A DNA stretch of 64,000 nucleotides from Brachybacterium vulturis (GTDB lineage Bacteria > Actinomycetota > Actinomycetes > Actinomycetales > Dermabacteraceae), in contig NZ_CP023563.1 of NCBI RefSeq assembly GCF_002407185.1, positions 806,001 through 870,000 of the forward strand, in the 5' to 3' direction. Shown here in pieces: positions 1 through 8,560 of the stretch. Within the stretch, counting starts at the first letter, position 1. Every line of letters begins with the position of its first letter. Below the pieces are notes generated by a model, which had not been told where the DNA came from, searched no databases, and was given only the letters and a program-made list of their open reading frames with translations. The translations under genes and the position numbers were made by a program.

Positions 1-296
1 AGGTTCATTGCCGCGGCGTCAGCGCGCTCGCGGTCCCACATCGCGTCGTCGCCCTTCGTGAGCTCCTGGACCCGGTCGGCGACGAGATCCGCGACCCGCT
101 TGGTGCGGAAGCCGACATGGTCGGCACCGAGCGTTTTCTCGAAGTCGCGGCGGATCGCGCGCTTCCAGGACTGCGAGGAGACCCGATGTCGAGGCACTCC
201 GCCGAAGACGGCACTCTTCGGTGCGCCGGTGTCGTCGCGGTTGATGTTGCTCGGGGGCAGGGTGTGCAGGGCGTGGATGTCGAGGACCAGGGACAT
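1..296 (-). CDS. cas7e: Type I-E Cascade backbone protein Cas7e (CasC/Cse4), N-terminal part
   Basis: This is the first 98 codons of the Cas7e backbone subunit, which polymerises along the crRNA in the type I-E Cascade complex. The start reads MSLVLDIHALHTLPPSNINR, followed by a GxPRHRVSSQSWKRAIR stretch typical of the Cse4/CasC N-terminus. It lies 58 nt downstream of casB in the same direction, the normal I-E order. The gene runs off the left edge, so its C-terminal part and the following cas5e, cas6e, cas1, cas2 and array would lie outside. Recognition is by family motif and synteny. Confidence 0.93.
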   Translation of the reverse strand, partial: MSLVLDIHALHTLPPSNINRDDTGAPKSAVFGGVPRHRVSSQSWKRAIRRDFEKTLGADHVGFRTKRVADLVADRVQELTKGDDAMWDRERADAAAMN

Positions 297-354
297 GGTG
301 GGTTCCTTCCGGTGTGTGCTGAGCGAGCGTTCGTTCGGTGAGTGGACGGAGGAG

Positions 355-1017
355 TCAGGCGGTGCTTGTGGCGACGGTTTCGGGGGCGTCGGCCGTCTCC
401 CTGCGGGGCGTGGTCGCGAAGTCGCGCGCCCAGCGCAGGAGGACCCCTGAGCGGTACCGCCCGGAGAGCGTGCGCAGATCGCGGGCGAGGAGGCCGTAGT
501 CGAGGCCGATCCCGTCACTGCGCAGCAGAGTGATGAGCGAGCGGGCGTGCGTGAGTCGGGAGCGTTCGTGCCGTGCGCTGAGCAGCGCGTCGAAGCGGGG
601 TTTCAGCGAGCCGCTGTCCGACCGGAGGCGGAGCATCCCCATGGCAGTCCCGAAGCTCCTCCTCCGCACGTGGGCCGGTGCTGCCGCGGACTGCATGTGC
701 AGCGCGAACAGGGTCATCGCGTCGAAGGCGGCGCTCTCGCTGGGGGACGGAGCATCCTGCGAGCCCAGATCATCGAGCGCGAGGCCCGGGTCGAGGGAGT
801 CGAGCACCTCTTGCATCGTGAGCGGGTGCTGGAGAGCGGTGAATCCAGCACTGCGTCTGAGCACGGCGAGCCGGCCGCGCGCCATGGTCTGCTGGGAGAC
901 CCCGCGCTCTCCGAGATACTGCGACTGCAGCGTCGCCGCAGACGAGCCGACTGCGTGCTGCAGCGTGACGGGAGTGGCCGGCGCGGCCTGGGGCTCGGGT
1001 GCGCTGTGATCATTCAT
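355..1017 (-). CDS. casB: Type I-E Cascade small subunit CasB/Cse2
   Basis: A 220-residue, arginine-rich, helical protein in the casB position between casA and cas7e. Cse2 forms the dimeric belly of Cascade and stabilises the crRNA-target R-loop. The C-terminal half contains the LLxRDLRTLSGRYRSGVLLRWARDF region, matching the 'L..W..DF' ending usual for the family; the N-terminal 25 residues are a low-complexity extension. Its ATG overlaps the 3' end of casA by 8 nt, implying translational coupling. Length is slightly above the usual 160-210 residues. Confidence 0.9.
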   Translation of the reverse strand: MNDHSAPEPQAAPATPVTLQHAVGSSAATLQSQYLGERGVSQQTMARGRLAVLRRSAGFTALQHPLTMQEVLDSLDPGLALDDLGSQDAPSPSESAAFDAMTLFALHMQSAAAPAHVRRRSFGTAMGMLRLRSDSGSLKPRFDALLSARHERSRLTHARSLITLLRSDGIGLDYGLLARDLRTLSGRYRSGVLLRWARDFATTPRRETADAPETVATSTA

Positions 1018-2698
1018 CGGTGGTCAGCTCCTGGAAGGTGTAGGTGCCGGGGGAGTGGTCGGTGCTCTTCTGCGGCGCCGGGAGTAGGGGGAGGGCCTTC
1101 CGCAGATCCCGCTGGAGCCGGGAGTAGGCGGTCCCGGCGGTGAGGAGGGAGACGCGGTCGTTCTGGCTGATCTCACGCCCGATCAGAGCTTTGGGGCCCG
1201 CCCCGCGCAGGAGCAGATTTGCCCGGTCACGCACGCGTGTCTCGACGACCTGCTGCCACTCGACCATCGAGGCGTCAGCGAAGTCGGGGTCGAGGACGGC
1301 GAGCCACTCGCGGAAATCCTGCTCTAGATCCGCGAGCATCGCATCGGTGTGCGCGGCCTGGAACGAGTACTCGCCGCCCGCGGCCATGAGGAGGCGCCCC
1401 CCGAAGACACCGAGCGCGACGGACGCGGAGAGAGTCGCCTTTGCGTTCGCGAGCACGGCTTGGCGTACGGACCCGGCTCCGGGGGCCAGGATCCTGCGGG
1501 GGACGTCGAGCCGGGCATCGACGGTGGTCGCCATCGAGGAGGCCTGAGGGCCATATGACGCGGAGGTGAGCCGCAGGCTGAGCACGCTCTGGCTCTCGGC
1601 CAGCCCCTCGTCCCTGGCCCTGGCCAGAGCATCCAGTGTCTCCGGACGACGGCCCGACCGCTCTCCCCGGGCGAGGGTGACATCGCCGTCGAGCGCGATC
1701 AGCGGCTCGAGCGAGCGCCACATCATGCGGTTCGGGTCGTACGGGCGCGGATAGAACACATCCTGGGTCTTCGAGGATTTGTTGGTGCTGAAGCGGTACG
1801 GGGTCATCGGGTCGCCGAACACGTTCGCGCCGGCATCGGGGATGCGGTCCCCGTTGCTCACCAGCACCCCCGTGATCCGATTTCCTTCCCGGAAGAGTCG
1901 TATGCGCCGGGACTGCCAGGTCGCGAGATCTGCGGGACCCTTCGGGGCAGGGGCCGAGCGCTCTGCCGGCCCGTCGGGCTCCCGCTCCCACACCGGCCGG
2001 TCCTCCTCGCCTGCGAGCAGCGGCCCCGGGGAGGTGTTGAGCACGAGGGTCTCGCGCAGGGAAGCGCCGAGGATCGTGGTGCCGCCGGTCATTCCGGACC
2101 ACCCCGTGCCGATCGGGTACCCCTTCCCGCCGGTCACCCGAGGATCGCCCACGGCGCCGGACTTGATGCCCGAGTAGTCGTAGGCGTGGGTGTGGACGAG
2201 CCAGCGGGTCGCCTCGTCGAACGGGAGCGACCCGAGGGCTTCTCCCGCCCGCATCGTGAAGTAGTCGGACTCGGCCTCCGGGACGATCCGGGCGATGGCA
2301 GGTCGACTGTCCTTGCTCGTGTGCAGATCGGCGACCTGCATGAACGGATGCTGGGGGTGCAGCAGGTCGAAGCGGTCGCGGTGCTGGTCGAGATAGTCGA
2401 GCACGGTGGCGTCCGCTTCGCCGTCGACAGCCTCGTGCCAGGCCCCTTCGCGCCAGTCCTCGAAATCGAAGGTCCGCCCGGGGGCGACGACGGCATCTCC
2501 GCGGTGGGCTCGCCAGAAGACCGCGAGGAGCACGCGCAGCACCGCATAGTCCTGGGTCGGCGAGTCGCCGCGGAGCCCTGCGACGGGTCGTGTCCCGTCG
2601 AAGACCTCCTCGAGGGAGAGCACGACGTCGGTCCCGTCGGTCTGCTGACAGCGGATCCATGGCTCCGTCACCAGGGAGAAGGATGTGCGGTCTTCCAT
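1010..2698 (-). CDS. casA: Type I-E Cascade large subunit CasA/Cse1
   Basis: A 562-residue Cse1 protein, the large subunit that reads the PAM and recruits Cas3. The start at MEDRTSFSLVTEPWI is chosen because Cse1 proteins typically begin with a short lead into 'FNLLxEPWIxV'. The open frame continues upstream without a family match. Later segments typical of Cse1 include HPFMQV, a TGGKGYPIGTGWSG region and the FYPRPYDPNRMMWRSLEP region. It is 68 nt downstream of cas3 and overlaps casB by 8 nt. Length is normal for the family. Confidence 0.93.
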   Translation of the reverse strand: MEDRTSFSLVTEPWIRCQQTDGTDVVLSLEEVFDGTRPVAGLRGDSPTQDYAVLRVLLAVFWRAHRGDAVVAPGRTFDFEDWREGAWHEAVDGEADATVLDYLDQHRDRFDLLHPQHPFMQVADLHTSKDSRPAIARIVPEAESDYFTMRAGEALGSLPFDEATRWLVHTHAYDYSGIKSGAVGDPRVTGGKGYPIGTGWSGMTGGTTILGASLRETLVLNTSPGPLLAGEEDRPVWEREPDGPAERSAPAPKGPADLATWQSRRIRLFREGNRITGVLVSNGDRIPDAGANVFGDPMTPYRFSTNKSSKTQDVFYPRPYDPNRMMWRSLEPLIALDGDVTLARGERSGRRPETLDALARARDEGLAESQSVLSLRLTSASYGPQASSMATTVDARLDVPRRILAPGAGSVRQAVLANAKATLSASVALGVFGGRLLMAAGGEYSFQAAHTDAMLADLEQDFREWLAVLDPDFADASMVEWQQVVETRVRDRANLLLRGAGPKALIGREISQNDRVSLLTAGTAYSRLQRDLRKALPLLPAPQKSTDHSPGTYTFQELTTDE

Positions 2699-2766
2699 GA
2701 TGCTCCTCGTCGTCGCGCCTGCTGTGCCGAGTATGGGAGACGGGTCCGACGAACGATTGCGGCCCG

Positions 2767-5646
2767 TCATCCAAGGGTCTCCGTGACGTCGTGCAGTCCC
2801 AGCTCCTCGTCGTAGATGAGCCGGCGCCCCGCCAGGTCGATCCCGCCCTCCTCGTCGAGTGGAAGGGCCACCTGACCCTTGAGCCAGGTCGAGGCCTGCC
2901 ATCCCGGTGGCGTCCCTCTCTCCAGATGGCTGAGGGTCTCGTCGAAGATCCTCTCGATGCGGGTGAAGCGCGCGGGCAGACGCACCGTCGAACAGGCGAG
3001 CTCGATGCCGAGCCAGGAGGGCGGCGCGATGTCCGGAGCGAAGTCTTCGGCTTCCGTGTGGCCGAGGGGCCGGTAGCCGCCCTCTGTCACCTCGATCGGG
3101 ATCACCTCGACGGTCGGGTCGCTGTCCCGGACCTGTGCAAGTCCTCGTTCCTCGCCGTCCGCGGTGTCGATCGAGTCCCTGCCGATCCGGAACAGCTCGT
3201 CCAGGCTTCCCGCTCCGCCCGGCTCGCAGATCCGATACGACTGGGAGCGTGACCGGGAACGGTCGCGCTCCCGGTCGTGGTCGGCGACCGCCGTCTCCCA
3301 GGCCTCGGACCAAGCCGTTGGGATCGGCGGCGACGTCCCGTAGGCGGTCTGCACGAGAGCGGCGATGTCGTCGGGGCGGGAGAACCCGTGTTCGAGCGTC
3401 TGGTCGAGGAGCACGGAGAGCGTCGAGAGCAGGAGTTTGCGGCCGTAGACCGCTTCGCTGCCCGACTCGAACTCTGGGGGGTCGACGGAGACCAGCCCGC
3501 GGATCAGCACGTGTGGTGCACGCATCGACACGGGTCGGTCGGCCACAGGGCGGGGATGGCGGTGCAGCCGGCCGATCCTCTGGATGAGGAGGTCGATCGG
3601 GGCGATGTCGGTGACGAGCAGATCCACATCGATGTCGAGGCTCTGCTCGGCGACCTGGGTCGCCACCACGATCCGCCGCTCCGGACGTCCTTCCCCGGGG
3701 CGCGCCTGCGGACCCAGCGCCTCGCGGAGGGCAGCTTCTTTGGCAACTCGAGCTGAGGCGAGGTAGGCGGCGTGATGCAGCTCGACCTGCCCGGGGAAGA
3801 TCTCGCGCACCGCGCTGTAGGTCTCCTGGGCGCGCCGCACCGTATTGCAGATGATCAGGACGCAGCCGCCGGAGGCGGCGTCCACGGCGAGGCGCTCGAG
3901 CAGCGCGGGCAGATCGTCATCGAGCAGAGCGACCTCCGCGTGCAGGTCAGCGGGCCGTGAACGCACCGGGAGCTCCCGCAGGCCTGCTGCACCGATGGTG
4001 GTCACGAGCGGATAGGACGTCGAGAGCTCGGCGATGGATGCCCGCGAGACCTCGGAGCCGTACGCAGCGAGGAGCTGCTGTTTCTGCGCGACGGGAAGAG
4101 TGGCGGAGAGGAGGACGACGGGCACCTGATAGCGCGCGAGCCACGCGAGTGCGGTGGCGAGGTATTCGGACATGTACGCGTCATAGGCATGCACCTCGTC
4201 GATGATCACGACCTTTCCCGCGAGGCCGAGGTGGCGCAGCATCGAGTGCTTGGCCTGCAGCGCGAGGAACAGGACCTGGTCGATCGTCGCGACGCTGAAG
4301 TTCGACAGGATCCCCTTCTTCCTGCCGGACATCCATTGGGACGCGATCACGGTCCCTTCCGTGCGGTTCGTCTCGTCCACGCCGATCCCGGTGGAGCGCA
4401 ATCGGCGGTACTCGGCGTTGAGCCGACTCTTCGAGTGCGCCAGGAACATCGAGGTGACGTCCTCCCCCGCAGCTCGTTCAGTCCAGTCCAGAACTCTCCT
4501 GAAGAGCCCGTCGGCCGTGGACATGGTCGGTGCGGCGACGATCATGCCGCCGGCACCGCTGGATTCGGCGAGGATCTCCGCCGCGCTGAGAGCTGCCTCG
4601 GTCTTGCCCTCGCCGGTGGGTGCCTCGATCACGACCAGCCCTGGTCCACCGAGATCGGCGCTCGCCTGCGCCGCGGTGACCTGCACCGGGCGCGCGGTTG
4701 ACGAGGCAGGCCAGCCGAAGCGTTGCCGTAGATGCGGGTCGAAGACGTCCGGCGCCGTGGAGGGGGCGGGGTGGGGCATCCACGGCGGCGTGAGGTCGAC
4801 GCGGTCGAGGCACTCGGCAGCACGGTCGCCCGCATACCCCCGAGGGGTGAGCGGGAAGGCCTCCTCGGTGGAGGCGATCCAGTCGGCCGTGATCACCATT
4901 CCGGTCAGGAGCATCTGCCCGGACCCCTGCAACTTCGTGCGGAGGGAAGGGAGGATCTCACGTATTCCGGAGATCTCCGCGGCGAACTCGAGGAGCTCCT
5001 GGTGCACGTCTGCCCACGGGCCCGTGTACGTCCGCAGGATCTCCTCCGCTCCGGCGCGGCTCTCCTGCAGGGAGGGTGAGCCGTGGTGCGCGTCCAGCAC
5101 GGCCGCGATCCGGCTGGCGTGGGTGCGCTTCATGCCCTCGCCGACGAGCCAGGCGCGCACCAGGACCATCGAGGCGAGAGAATGATGCAAACGACCGGTG
5201 GAGCGCTCGAGAGCGGAGGGGCGGACCGGAAGCCCAGCATCACGCAAGCGATCGAGGAAATGCCCGAAGCCGTCGCGGGCCTCGAGTTGGCATTGGAAAA
5301 CGAGAATTGCTTTTCCGATGTCGTGCGCTGCTGCGAGCCAGCACAGGAGGATCCCCGCCTCGTCGATCGAGAGCCCCGCCTCGCGAGCAACGGCCTCGCG
5401 CACGCTGTGGGGCGCCCAACCCTCCCAGACGTGCAGGGCGGCGCCGGCGGAGTCGAGCATGTGCTGCGGGAGGCAGAGCCACGGGTCCTCGCCATCGGCG
5501 CGGCTGAGATCACTCCCGGACTTCGCCCACAGGGAGAGGGCGGCAGGGCTGAGATGTCTGCGGAACGACTCGACAGTGTGCCGAACGCGAAGCAAAGGAT
5601 CCCCTTTTTTGTGGAGCAATTCTCTGGTTCGCCCAACGTAGAGCAT
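2767..5646 (-). CDS. cas3: CRISPR-associated helicase-nuclease Cas3 (type I-E)
   Basis: A 959-residue Cas3, the HD nuclease and SF2 helicase recruited by Cascade to degrade invader DNA. Visible motifs are the HD pair in AAAHDIGKA (residues 108-109), Walker A in APTGEGKT (about 342-349), DEVH (483-486), the SAT motif in LLSATLP, and QRIGRLHRHPRP. The domain order HD-helicase in one chain is the usual I-E form. The ATG at 5646 has no clear Shine-Dalgarno; an in-frame TTG at about 5595 follows an AAGGGG sequence and starts just before the family-like SLWAKS region, so the true N-terminus may be about 17 residues shorter. First gene of the cas operon; its upstream DNA is unusually AT-rich for this window. 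Confidence 0.94.
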   Translation of the reverse strand: MLYVGRTRELLHKKGDPLLRVRHTVESFRRHLSPAALSLWAKSGSDLSRADGEDPWLCLPQHMLDSAGAALHVWEGWAPHSVREAVAREAGLSIDEAGILLCWLAAAHDIGKAILVFQCQLEARDGFGHFLDRLRDAGLPVRPSALERSTGRLHHSLASMVLVRAWLVGEGMKRTHASRIAAVLDAHHGSPSLQESRAGAEEILRTYTGPWADVHQELLEFAAEISGIREILPSLRTKLQGSGQMLLTGMVITADWIASTEEAFPLTPRGYAGDRAAECLDRVDLTPPWMPHPAPSTAPDVFDPHLRQRFGWPASSTARPVQVTAAQASADLGGPGLVVIEAPTGEGKTEAALSAAEILAESSGAGGMIVAAPTMSTADGLFRRVLDWTERAAGEDVTSMFLAHSKSRLNAEYRRLRSTGIGVDETNRTEGTVIASQWMSGRKKGILSNFSVATIDQVLFLALQAKHSMLRHLGLAGKVVIIDEVHAYDAYMSEYLATALAWLARYQVPVVLLSATLPVAQKQQLLAAYGSEVSRASIAELSTSYPLVTTIGAAGLRELPVRSRPADLHAEVALLDDDLPALLERLAVDAASGGCVLIICNTVRRAQETYSAVREIFPGQVELHHAAYLASARVAKEAALREALGPQARPGEGRPERRIVVATQVAEQSLDIDVDLLVTDIAPIDLLIQRIGRLHRHPRPVADRPVSMRAPHVLIRGLVSVDPPEFESGSEAVYGRKLLLSTLSVLLDQTLEHGFSRPDDIAALVQTAYGTSPPIPTAWSEAWETAVADHDRERDRSRSRSQSYRICEPGGAGSLDELFRIGRDSIDTADGEERGLAQVRDSDPTVEVIPIEVTEGGYRPLGHTEAEDFAPDIAPPSWLGIELACSTVRLPARFTRIERIFDETLSHLERGTPPGWQASTWLKGQVALPLDEEGGIDLAGRRLIYDEELGLHDVTETLG

Positions 5647-5768
5647 TCACGATCTTGCCGAGGCCGATTCTCGCAATCATTTGAAAAATTCGGGGCCGCG
5701 GCACTCCGCTGCGTTTCGCTCCTGCCCGTTCCTCCCCGTACCGGGCCCCCACTGCATACCCTGTCCCC

Positions 5769-7865
5769 ATGGTGACGACACTGCCGTACGGTTCCTGGCC
5801 CTCGCCCCTGACCGCCGAGCTGCTCGCGACGGGCGGCATCCGACTCGGCGCGCCGCGCCCCGTCGGGGATGCCGTGTGGTGGACGGAGGGCATCTCCACC
5901 GAGGGGGGACGCCAGGCGATCCTCCGCACCGCCGGACCGGTCGCCCTGCCGGGGACCGCCGCCTCCGAGGCGGAGCCGGTCACCGTGCTGCCCGCCCCCT
6001 ACAACGCGCGCTCCCGCGTGCACGAGTACGGCGGCGCCAGCTGGAGCGTCGTGCCCGGGACGGCGGACGAGGCGGCCCGTCGGCCGCCGCTGGTGGTCTT
6101 CGTGAACTTCGAGGACCAGCGCGTCCATGCCTTCCGCGAGGGGGAGCAGCCGCTCCCGCTGACTCCCGTCGGCCGCGAGGTCGCCTCCGCGCATGGCCCC
6201 TCACTGCGCTGGGCTGACCCCACCCCGGTGACCCTCGCCGACGGCACCGCCGAGGTGTGGTGGATCTGCGAGGACCACACCGGCGGCCCGGACGGGCCCC
6301 GTCTCGGGGCCGACGGCGCACCGCACATCGAGCGGTACGTGGTCGCGGTGCCGCTGGACGGCTCCGCCGCCGAGGATCCCGCCGCCCTGCGCCGGGTCAC
6401 CCCGTCGGCGCGCTTCGTCGCCCACCCGCGACTCAGCCCCGATGGCACCCAGGTGGCCTGGCTCAGCTGGGAGCACCCGCAGATGCCGTGGGACGGCACC
6501 CAGCTCCACCTCGCGCCGCTGATGAACGGCAGCGTGGGGGAGGGCGAGATCATCGCCGGCGGCGAGGACGAATCCGTCCTGCAGCCCGAGTGGCTCGATG
6601 ACCAGCGCCTCATGTTCGTCTCCGACGCCTCCGGCTGGTGGAATCCCTGGGTCTGGTCGGCCGACGGAGGCGCGCACCAGGTCCTCGAGCTGGACCAGGA
6701 GTTCGCGGGCCCGATGTGGGCGCTGGGCAGCAGCTGGTACCAGGTGCTGGATCCCGACCGGGCGCTGGTGCAGCACGGCCGCGCCGCGACCTCGCTGTCC
6801 GTGCTGCGGATCAGCACCGGGGAGCTCGCTCCGCTGGACTGCCCGCTCACCGACATCGGTACCGCCCACCTGCGCGAGGACGGTCTGCTGGTGCTCGCGG
6901 GTGCCTCCCCCTCCCAGTTCGCGGCGATCCATCTCGCGCGCCTCGCTCTCGGGGACGGCGCTGCGCCGTCGGCCCCCGTGCTGTCGCCGCTGACGCTGCT
7001 GCGCTCCTCGCGCAGCGATGCGCCGGACCCCGGCCTGCTGCCCGAGGGCGAGAGCATCGAGGTGCCGCTGCCGGACGGCGGCGTCGTCCACGCGATCGTG
7101 CACCGTCCTCGCCAGGAGGGCTTCGCGGGCCGGGAGGGGGAACTGCCGCCGTTCATCGCGCAGGTCCACGGCGGGCCCACCGCCCATGTCTCGCCCGTGC
7201 TCTCGCTGCCGGTCGCCTACTTCACCTCCCGCGGCCTCGGCGTGGTGGTGGTGAACTACGGCGGCTCCTCCGGCTACGGCCGCACCTACCGCAACCGTCT
7301 GCGCGGGCAGTGGGGCGTGGTCGACGTGCAGGACACCGTCGCCGTGATGGAGCACCTGGTCGCAAGCGGCATCGCGGACGGGGACCGGCTCGCGATCGAG
7401 GGCGGCAGCGCCGGCGGCTGGACCACGCTCGCCTGCCTGACCCGCACCGACACCTTCGCCGCGGGCGTCTCCAGCTTCGGGGTCGCCGAGCTCGAGAAGT
7501 TCCGGCAGGACACCCACGATTTCGAGTCCCGCTACATCGACGGCCTGGTGGGCCCCTACCCGGAGCGGCGCGACCTGTATGTCGAGCGCGCCCCGCTCGG
7601 CCATGTCGACGAGCTCGAGGTCCCGGTGCTGCTGCTCCAGGGCGACGAGGACCGGATCGTCCCGCCCAGCCAGTCCGAGCTGTTCCGCGACGCGCTCGCC
7701 GCCAAGGGGATCCCGCACGCCTACCTCCTGTTCGAGGGGGAGCAGCACGGCTTCCGCAAGGCGGAGAGCATCATCCGGGCCACCGAGGCGTCGCTGTCCT
7801 TCTACGGCCAGGTGCTGGGCTTCAGCCCGGCCTGCGTCCCGGTGCTCGAGCTGCAGCGGGACTGA
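5769..7865 (+). CDS. S9 family serine peptidase (prolyl oligopeptidase type)
   Basis: A 698-residue probable acylaminoacyl- or dipeptidyl-peptidase. The N-terminal 400 residues look like a beta-propeller (repeated SPDG/W patterns), followed by an alpha/beta hydrolase domain. The nucleophile Ser is in GGSAGGW, the acid is in LLLQGDEDRIVPP, and the His is in EGEQHGFR, all in the correct S9 order. No signal peptide is seen, so it is probably cytoplasmic. The start has TACCCT at 5757-5762 exactly 6 nt upstream and no Shine-Dalgarno, which fits a leaderless transcript. It is divergent from cas3. Confidence 0.92.
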   Translation: MVTTLPYGSWPSPLTAELLATGGIRLGAPRPVGDAVWWTEGISTEGGRQAILRTAGPVALPGTAASEAEPVTVLPAPYNARSRVHEYGGASWSVVPGTADEAARRPPLVVFVNFEDQRVHAFREGEQPLPLTPVGREVASAHGPSLRWADPTPVTLADGTAEVWWICEDHTGGPDGPRLGADGAPHIERYVVAVPLDGSAAEDPAALRRVTPSARFVAHPRLSPDGTQVAWLSWEHPQMPWDGTQLHLAPLMNGSVGEGEIIAGGEDESVLQPEWLDDQRLMFVSDASGWWNPWVWSADGGAHQVLELDQEFAGPMWALGSSWYQVLDPDRALVQHGRAATSLSVLRISTGELAPLDCPLTDIGTAHLREDGLLVLAGASPSQFAAIHLARLALGDGAAPSAPVLSPLTLLRSSRSDAPDPGLLPEGESIEVPLPDGGVVHAIVHRPRQEGFAGREGELPPFIAQVHGGPTAHVSPVLSLPVAYFTSRGLGVVVVNYGGSSGYGRTYRNRLRGQWGVVDVQDTVAVMEHLVASGIADGDRLAIEGGSAGGWTTLACLTRTDTFAAGVSSFGVAELEKFRQDTHDFESRYIDGLVGPYPERRDLYVERAPLGHVDELEVPVLLLQGDEDRIVPPSQSELFRDALAAKGIPHAYLLFEGEQHGFRKAESIIRATEASLSFYGQVLGFSPACVPVLELQRD

Positions 7866-7909
7866 ACCGTGATCACGCAGGGAGCGCACCGGACCCGGGA
7901 GGGGAGACG

Positions 7910-8446
7910 ATGACGAGCACGATGAGGCGGGTGCCGGCCGAGGAGCAGCCGTTGCGGCCCGCGATCGCGCTGGCGATCATCTCGCTGCTGACGGTCCTGA
8001 TGGCGGTGGTGGGCGTCGCGCTGGTGACCGTCCTGGCCGCGACCGGGCTCTTCGAGGATGCGGAGTGGGGCCAGGATCTGCTTGGCGGTCAGGGCTTCGC
8101 GGTACGGCTCATCGCGGTGATGCTCCTGAGCCTGGCGGTCATCGCGGTCACCGTCGGCACGAAGCTGGCCGCCGCGATCCTCGGGATCATCGTGGTGATC
8201 AAGGGTGACGGGAAGCTGCGGATCGGAGCGAGCCTGCTGCTCGCCGTGGCGCTGATGGGACTGTTCTTCTCGTTCTCCATGGACGGTTCGATGCTCTCCG
8301 GCACATTCGAGAGCGTCCTCTCCGTCCTGGCGACACTGGCCCAGCTGGTCCAGTGGGGCGTGTCCCTGGCCGGCATCGTGATCCTGGGGCTGGGGATCCG
8401 CGAGGTGCGCCGGGCGCGGGCGGGGTACGCGCTCGATCTGCGCTGA
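7910..8446 (+). CDS. Four-helix integral membrane protein of unknown function
   Basis: A 178-residue protein with about four hydrophobic segments (near residues 20-45, 65-90, 95-120 and 135-160) separated by short loops, resembling the small DUF4064-like membrane proteins of actinobacteria. No catalytic motif is visible. The ATG is preceded by GGGAGGGGAGACG, a good Shine-Dalgarno, and lies 44 nt after the S9 peptidase stop, so the two may be co-transcribed. Function unknown. Confidence 0.75.
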   Translation: MTSTMRRVPAEEQPLRPAIALAIISLLTVLMAVVGVALVTVLAATGLFEDAEWGQDLLGGQGFAVRLIAVMLLSLAVIAVTVGTKLAAAILGIIVVIKGDGKLRIGASLLLAVALMGLFFSFSMDGSMLSGTFESVLSVLATLAQLVQWGVSLAGIVILGLGIREVRRARAGYALDLR

Positions 8447-8560
8447 CGCTGCTCGCCGTGACGCTTGCCCCGCCGGACCGTCCTGATTAGGTTGGTCGGC
8501 GGCGTGCCGGCAGTCCCCGTCCCGGGCCCGACCGGGCGCCTCCGGCTGCGAAGGAGCCTC

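Noticed and set aside
2699..3313. N-terminal extension of casA upstream of 2698
   Set aside because: The open frame is antisense-like, Arg/Gly/Pro-rich shadow of cas3, with no Cse1 similarity before MEDRTSF.
1..5700. CRISPR repeat-spacer array
   Set aside because: No regularly spaced repeats of 28-29 bp exist in the window; the array, if present, lies left of position 1.
6201..7889. Long minus-strand frames opposite the S9 peptidase
   Set aside because: Low-complexity Gly/Arg/Val/His composition typical of GC-rich shadows; the + strand has a full catalytic triad.
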